Source of the DNA: Bradyrhizobium sp. C9
GTDB lineage: Bacteria > Pseudomonadota > Alphaproteobacteria > Rhizobiales > Xanthobacteraceae
Assembly: GCF_002532045.1 (NCBI RefSeq)
Contig: NZ_NWTG01000028.1
Coordinates: forward strand, 17,849 to 81,848
Direction of reading: 5' to 3'
DNA length: 64,000 bases
Shown: in pieces, positions 59,169-64,000 of the stretch
How positions within the stretch are numbered: the first letter of the stretch is position 1
Layout: every line of letters begins with the position of its first letter
Made by a program: the position numbers and the translations under genes
Notes under the pieces: generated by a model
Database searches by the model: none
What the model was told of the DNA's origin: nothing
The model's input: the letters and a program-made list of their open reading frames with translations, nothing else

Positions 59169-60467
59169 CTACCCACCCGCATGCAGCACGCGGCCGCGCG
59201 TTTCCGGCAGCGCGTAGGCGGCGATGAAGAACACGGCATAGGCTGCCACCGCGAAGATCGCGATCGCGTTGGCGAGCGTCGTCGTGGTCGAGAGGGCGCC
59301 GACCAGGAACGGAAACAGCGCGCCAACGCCGCGGCCGAAATTGTAGCAGAAACCCTGGCCGGAGCCGCGCAGCCGGGTCGGATAGAGCTCGGTCAGGAAC
59401 GCGCCCATGCCGGAGAAATAGCCTGAGGCGAAGAAGCCGAGCGGGAAGCCCAGCACCCACAGCACCTCGTTGGACAGCGGCAGTTGGGTATAGAGCAGCA
59501 CGACTGCGATGGCACCGAGCGAGAAGATCAGGAACAGATTGCGCCGGCCGATCCGGTCGGCGAGCCAGGCACCGACCAGATAGCCGATGAAGGAGCCGAT
59601 AATCAGCGTTGCGAGATAGCCGGTCGAGCCGACCACCGAGAGCTTGCGCTCGGTGGTGAGGAAGCGCGGCACCCAGAAGGTGATGGCGTAATAGCCGCCC
59701 TGCATGCCGGTGCCGACCAGCGAGGCCAGCAGCGTGGTCTTCAGGATCGGTCCCTGGAAGATCTCCCACAATGCCGCGGGCCCGCTGCCGGATGCCTGCT
59801 GCTGGGCCATCGTCGCGGCGGAGATCTTGGGCTCGGTGACATAGCGGCGCAGATAGAACACCAGCAGCGCCGGCAGCGCGCCGATCACGAACATCCAGCG
59901 CCAGGCGTTTTCCGGAGGCAGGATAGAGAACAGGACCGCCTGCGCCAGCACCGCAAGGCCCCAGCCGATCGCCCAGCCCGACTGCACCGAGCCGACCGCG
60001 CGTCCGCGGTATTGCGGCCGGATCGCCTCGCCGATCAGCACCGCGCCGGCCGCCCATTCGCCGCCGAAGCCGAGGCCGAGCAGCGCGCGGGCGATCAAGA
60101 GCTGGTCGAAATTCTGCACCACGGCGCAGACCAGCGAAAAAAACGAGAACCAGATGATGGTGAGCTGCAGCGTCTTCACCCGCCCGATGCGGTCGGACAG
60201 ATAGCCGCCGAGCCAGCCGCCGACGGCGGAGGCCAGCAGCGTCACGGTGCCGGCGAGCCCGGCGGTGCCGGCATCGACCTTCCACAGCGTGATGATGGTG
60301 CCGATCACCAGCGGATAGATCATGAAATCCATGCCGTCGAGCGTCCAGCCCGAGGCGCAGGCCCAGAACGTGCGCCGCTCCGACAGGTTCATGTCGCGAT
60401 AGAAGGCGAGGAGGCTGGTGTCCTCGATCTCTGCGACTTCGATTGATTTGGATTCGGCCGTGCTCAT
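59169..60467 (-). CDS. MFS transporter (aromatic acid/sugar symporter type)
   Basis: 432-residue major facilitator with 12 helices. The loop 2-3 motif is GGYLSDRIGRVKTL and its second-half counterpart is GAWLADRIGRRNLF. FGGEWAAGAVLIGEAI is typical of the sialate/shikimate/benzoate symporter branch. The substrate cannot be told. Confidence 0.9.
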   Translation of the reverse strand: MSTAESKSIEVAEIEDTSLLAFYRDMNLSERRTFWACASGWTLDGMDFMIYPLVIGTIITLWKVDAGTAGLAGTVTLLASAVGGWLGGYLSDRIGRVKTLQLTIIWFSFFSLVCAVVQNFDQLLIARALLGLGFGGEWAAGAVLIGEAIRPQYRGRAVGSVQSGWAIGWGLAVLAQAVLFSILPPENAWRWMFVIGALPALLVFYLRRYVTEPKISAATMAQQQASGSGPAALWEIFQGPILKTTLLASLVGTGMQGGYYAITFWVPRFLTTERKLSVVGSTGYLATLIIGSFIGYLVGAWLADRIGRRNLFLIFSLGAIAVVLLYTQLPLSNEVLWVLGFPLGFFASGYFSGMGAFLTELYPTRLRGSGQGFCYNFGRGVGALFPFLVGALSTTTTLANAIAIFAVAAYAVFFIAAYALPETRGRVLHAGG

Positions 60468-60572
60468 GCGCGTTCCCCGGAGAAATCATTCACCGGCTGT
60501 TTGCGATCCGCGGCCGGAGTTGCGCGGACCGCCAATCTATCGCGATGTTGCAGGCCGGGCAAAGCCGGGTTT

Positions 60573-62318
60573 TTAGTATCCCGCGGCCTCCGAGCCGCGG
60601 GTGCGCGGATCGGGTGCGCCGAGCAGACCGCTGGTCGTGACGAGGATCGAGTTCGCGGAGGAGTAGCCGAGCGGCTCGACCGGCTTGTGGCCCTTCGCCT
60701 TCAACTCGGTGAGCACTTCGTCGGGAAAGCCCTTCTCGATCCGGACCTCGTCGGGCAGCCATTGATGATGGATCCGGGGCGCCGCGACCGCGGCCGCGAT
60801 GTCCATCTTGTAGTCGATCACGTCGACGATGATCTGCGTCACCGCGGAGATGATGCGGCTGCCGCCGGGCGATCCCGTCACCAGCACCGGCTTGCCGTCC
60901 TTCAGCACGATGGTCGGCGACATCGACGACAGCGGCCGCTTGCCGGGCCCCGGCAGATTGGCCTCGAAGCCGACCAGGCCGAACGCGTTGGACGCGCCCG
61001 GCGCCGCGGTGAAATCGTCGAGCTCGTTGTTGAGCAGCACGCCGGTGCCGTCGGCGACCAGGCCGACGCCGTAAGGGAAGTTCAGCGTGTAGGTGTTGCT
61101 GACGGCGTTGCCGCTGGCGTCGACGACCGAATAATGCGTGGTGTTGTCGCCCTCATGCGGCTGCTTGGCGTTGCGCACATCGGTCCAGGGCGTGGCGCGG
61201 GCGAGGTCGATGGTGGCGCGCTGCCTCGCGGCATAATCCTTGTCGATCAAGAGCTGCGTCGGTGCGTCGACGAAGGCGGGATCGCCGAGATAGCGGGCAC
61301 GATCGGCATAGGCCCGTTTCATCGCCTCGATCATGACATGCAGCGAGGCGGCCGAGCCCTGCTTCATGTCCGACATCGGAAAGCCTTCGAGGATGTTGAG
61401 GATCTCCAGCAGCACGACACCGCCGGAAGAGGGCTGCGGCATCGAGACGATGTCGTAGCCGCGATAGGTGCCGCGGATCGGCGTGCGGATCACGGGCCGG
61501 TAGGCCTTCAGGTCCTCGAGCGTAAAGATGCCGCCGGCATTCCTGATCCCGCTGACGAGCTTCTCGGCGACCGCGCCCTCGTAGAAGCCGCGCGGGCCCT
61601 GTTCCGCAATCGCCGTCAGCACGCCGGCGAGATCGCCCTGGATCAGGCGGTCGCCTTCATGCAGCGGCGCGCCGTCGGCATGCGAGAACGTCCTGGCGGA
61701 ATTGGGCCAGCGCGACATGCGGCGATACATGTCCGCCAGCGTGTCCGACGTGTCGTCGGTGACGACGAAGCCGTCGCGGGCGAGATCGATCGCGGGTTTG
61801 ATGATCTGCGCCAGCGTGAACTTGCCGGAGCCGTATTTCTCCAACGCCAGCGCAAGGCCCGCGACCGTGCCGGGCACGCCGATCGCGAGCGCTGAATTGC
61901 GCGACTTGTCCGGATCGGGCTTGCCGTCGGCGTTCAGGAACATGTCGCGGGTCGCGGCCTGCGGCGCGGTTTCGCGATAGTCGATTGCGACGTCTTCATT
62001 GCGACCGGCGAGATGGATCACCATGAAACCGCCGCCGCCGATATTGCCGGCGCGCGGATAGGTCACGGCCATCGCAAAGCCGGTGGCGACCGCGGCGTCG
62101 ACTGCGTTGCCGCCTTGTCGCAGGATGTCGGTGCCGACCCGCGCTGCCAGCTTCTCCTGCGCCACCACCATGCCGTTTTCGGCGCGGATGCTTTGAAGCG
62201 TGTTGGTGGCTGAAGGCTCGTAAGCGCGCCGTTGCACCTGGCCGAGCGCCGGCGCCGCGATGCCGATCATCAGGAGAGCGGCAAACAGCCGTCGCGACAT
62301 CGTTGCCGTCAGCGCCAT
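60573..62318 (-). CDS. ggt: Gamma-glutamyltransferase
   Basis: Periplasmic enzyme that cleaves glutathione and transfers the gamma-glutamyl group. The 581-residue precursor has a signal peptide (LFAALLMIGIAAPALGQ) and self-cleaves before the nucleophile Thr in NTTHYSVVD (about residue 394). LSSMSPTIVLKDGKPVLVTGSPGGSRII holds the Gly-Gly oxyanion region of the small subunit. It is divergent from the MFS gene at 62432. Confidence 0.94.
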   Translation of the reverse strand: MALTATMSRRLFAALLMIGIAAPALGQVQRRAYEPSATNTLQSIRAENGMVVAQEKLAARVGTDILRQGGNAVDAAVATGFAMAVTYPRAGNIGGGGFMVIHLAGRNEDVAIDYRETAPQAATRDMFLNADGKPDPDKSRNSALAIGVPGTVAGLALALEKYGSGKFTLAQIIKPAIDLARDGFVVTDDTSDTLADMYRRMSRWPNSARTFSHADGAPLHEGDRLIQGDLAGVLTAIAEQGPRGFYEGAVAEKLVSGIRNAGGIFTLEDLKAYRPVIRTPIRGTYRGYDIVSMPQPSSGGVVLLEILNILEGFPMSDMKQGSAASLHVMIEAMKRAYADRARYLGDPAFVDAPTQLLIDKDYAARQRATIDLARATPWTDVRNAKQPHEGDNTTHYSVVDASGNAVSNTYTLNFPYGVGLVADGTGVLLNNELDDFTAAPGASNAFGLVGFEANLPGPGKRPLSSMSPTIVLKDGKPVLVTGSPGGSRIISAVTQIIVDVIDYKMDIAAAVAAPRIHHQWLPDEVRIEKGFPDEVLTELKAKGHKPVEPLGYSSANSILVTTSGLLGAPDPRTRGSEAAGY

Positions 62319-62431
62319 TGAAATGTCCTGCCCTGTTCATCGCCGTATCAGCAAAACGGCTCATGCTATATGGGAACGCATTGAAGCGGCAAAAGCCTGT
62401 CCGTGGTTCGGTTTGGGGAATATCTTTCACG

Positions 62432-63823
62432 ATGACGGCAACAATGCAGACGGGCATCGAACATGCGAAGGCCACCACCAAGGCCTATCCGGGTCGCGCT
62501 GCCGTCGTCAGCTGGATCTTCTTCGACTGGGCCGCGCAGCCCTATTTCACGTTGATCACGACCTTCGTGTTCGCGCCCTATTTCGCGAGCTTCGTCGCAT
62601 CAGATGCCGCGAGCGGGCAGGCGCTGTGGGGCTTTGCCACCGCGGCCGCCGGACTTGCCATCGCGCTGCTGTCGCCGGTGCTGGGTGCGATCGCCGATGC
62701 CAGCGGCCGGCGCAAGCCGTGGATCGCGGTTTTCGGCGCGCTGCTGGTGATCGGGTCGAGCGCGATGTGGATCGGCAAGCCCGGCAATTCCGACATCATC
62801 CCTATGCTGCTGCTGGCCTACGCGATCGCAAGCGTCGGCGTCGAGTTCGCGACCGTCTTCAACAATGCGATGATGCCGACGCTGGTGCCGCCCGACCGGA
62901 TCGGGCGGCTGTCGGGCACCGGCTGGGCGACCGGCTATATCGGTGGCATCCTGAGCCTCGTGCTGGTGCTCGGCTTCCTCGCCGCCAATGCCGAGACCGG
63001 CAAGACGCTGTTCGGCTTCACGCCGCTGTTCGGTGTCGACCCAGTCATGCATGAGGGCGACCGCATCACCGGGCCGCTGACCGGGCTGTGGTTCATCATC
63101 TTCGTGATGCCGATGTTCCTGTTCACACCGGACTATCCGGCGAAACATCGGATGCGGGAGGCGCTCGGCGAGGGCCTGCGCGAGCTCAGGGAATCATTGG
63201 CGAGCCTGCCGAAGCAGAAATCACTGGCGCGGTTTCTGCTGGCGAACATGATCTACACCGACGGGCTGGTGTCGCTGTTCGCGTTCGGCGGAATCTATGC
63301 CGCCGGCACGTTCGGCTGGGACACGATCCGGATCGGCACCTTCGGCATCATCCTGGCGATCGCCGGGACGTTCGGCGGCTGGCTCGGCGGCAAGCTCGAC
63401 GATGCATTCGGTCCGAAGCGCGTGATCACCGGCAGTCTCGTGATCCTGCCGTTTGCGATCGTCGTGATCCTCACCGTGAACAAGGATTCCATCCTGTTCA
63501 TCCCGGTCGCGCCGCCACTGCCTGGCGGCCCTCTGTTCGCGGGCGCCGCCGAGCGCGCCTACATCGTGCTGGGTTGCCTGATCGGCGCCACCGGCGCGCC
63601 GCTGCAGGCAGCCTCGCGCTCGCTCCTGATTCGGCTGGCGCCGAAGGATCGCATCGCGCAATATTTTGGCTTGTTCGCGCTCACCGGGAAGGTGACGTCA
63701 TTCATCGGCCCGCTGCTGATCGGCGCGATCACGGCGGCGACCGCGAGCCAGAAATACGGTATGGCCGTGCTGGTGGGGTTTTTTGTGGTGGGGCTGACGT
63801 TGTTGGCGAAGGTGCGGGAGTAA
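62432..63823 (+). CDS. MFS transporter, UMF1/Atg22-like
   Basis: 463 residues with about 12 helices. VVSWIFFDWAAQPYFTLITTFVFAPYFA is the signature of the UMF1 (Atg22-like) branch. The chosen ATG lies 113 nt from the divergent ggt start, which removes an implausible 43-codon extension. It could export amino acids, as Atg22 does, but this is inference from the family. Confidence 0.88.
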   Translation: MTATMQTGIEHAKATTKAYPGRAAVVSWIFFDWAAQPYFTLITTFVFAPYFASFVASDAASGQALWGFATAAAGLAIALLSPVLGAIADASGRRKPWIAVFGALLVIGSSAMWIGKPGNSDIIPMLLLAYAIASVGVEFATVFNNAMMPTLVPPDRIGRLSGTGWATGYIGGILSLVLVLGFLAANAETGKTLFGFTPLFGVDPVMHEGDRITGPLTGLWFIIFVMPMFLFTPDYPAKHRMREALGEGLRELRESLASLPKQKSLARFLLANMIYTDGLVSLFAFGGIYAAGTFGWDTIRIGTFGIILAIAGTFGGWLGGKLDDAFGPKRVITGSLVILPFAIVVILTVNKDSILFIPVAPPLPGGPLFAGAAERAYIVLGCLIGATGAPLQAASRSLLIRLAPKDRIAQYFGLFALTGKVTSFIGPLLIGAITAATASQKYGMAVLVGFFVVGLTLLAKVRE

Positions 63824-63828
63824 CCACC

Positions 63829-63955
63829 GCCGTCGTCCCGGCCAAGCGAAGCGCGAGCCGGAACCCATAACCACCGATGTTCAAGGTGAGCGCGCTGGAG
63901 CCCCAGCTCGTTCGAACAACACACGCCTGTGGTTATGGGTCCCTGCCTTCGTGTT
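63829..63955. repeat. Dispersed palindromic repeat (family A)
   Basis: CGTCGTCCCGGCCAAGCGAA at the left, CCCATAACCACCG near it, and GTGGTTATGGGTCCCTGCC at the right. It follows the last gene. The final 45 nt of the window show nothing recognisable. Confidence 0.65.
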
Positions 63956-64000
63956 TGGTCCCGTGAGATTGGCGAGGGCCTGTATCGGGGCCTGATAGCC

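Overview
The window reads as a chromosomal segment of a Bradyrhizobium-like alphaproteobacterium (order Hyphomicrobiales). Supporting signs are high GC, the gene order rho - mnmE - mnmG - rsmG - parA - parB with parS boxes between the genes, a leuS-lptE-holA operon opposite it, and many different families of short dispersed palindromic repeats between genes. It starts inside rho. The species assignment is an inference from gene order and repeat style.

Layout. 1-7.2 kb: rho end, mnmE, mnmG, rsmG, parA and parB with five parS sites. 7.3-11.5 kb: holA, lptE and leuS on the minus strand. 11.9-17.4 kb: a sensor diguanylate cyclase, YggS, a hydratase, an L,D-transpeptidase-like protein, an OmpR-type regulator and a lone cyclic-nucleotide-binding protein. 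17.6-23.1 kb: xthA, a LolA-like carrier, ftsK and an aminotransferase, all minus strand. 23.3-25.1 kb: a NUDIX hydrolase, a second diguanylate cyclase and a GFA-family protein.

25.2-30.6 kb is an AT-richer accessory block unlike its surroundings. It holds a ribbon-helix-helix-like regulator; a 668-residue fusion of a DEDD exonuclease, a DUF429 domain and a P-loop nucleotide kinase; and a PurZ-like adenylosuccinate synthetase carrying Ser13 where PurA has its catalytic Asp. Facing these are a membrane-anchored dCTP-deaminase/dUTPase-fold protein that lacks the catalytic residues and a conserved protein with a DPDNG motif. Two translationally coupled gene pairs meet tail to tail with overlapping 3' ends. 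All recognisable domains point to nucleotides or nucleic acid. This is the best candidate in the window for an undescribed system: a bacterial locus that may make or sense 2-aminoadenine (Z) or a related nucleotide, possibly for phage defence.

30.8-36.2 kb: two glnK-amtB ammonium operons flanking a ClpP paralogue and an ArsR-SRPBCC pair. 36.5-49.3 kb: mixed housekeeping and metabolic genes (GYF_2 membrane protein, TesB, UbiH-like hydroxylase, hydrolase, Trm112-like, TetR with acyl-CoA genes, an MHYT-GGDEF-EAL protein, PepSY protein and cytochrome b, LON-domain protein, thioredoxin-TPR, SRPBCC). tRNA-Gly(GCC) with a terminator follows at 49.4 kb. 50.3-63.8 kb: sorbosone-dehydrogenase-like protein with a dihaem cytochrome c, then mostly single metabolic or transport genes (KPR/PanE-like, HCCA isomerase, MATE, DUF2239, GST, DUF1330-like, GIY-YIG, SDR, two MFS transporters and gamma-glutamyltransferase).
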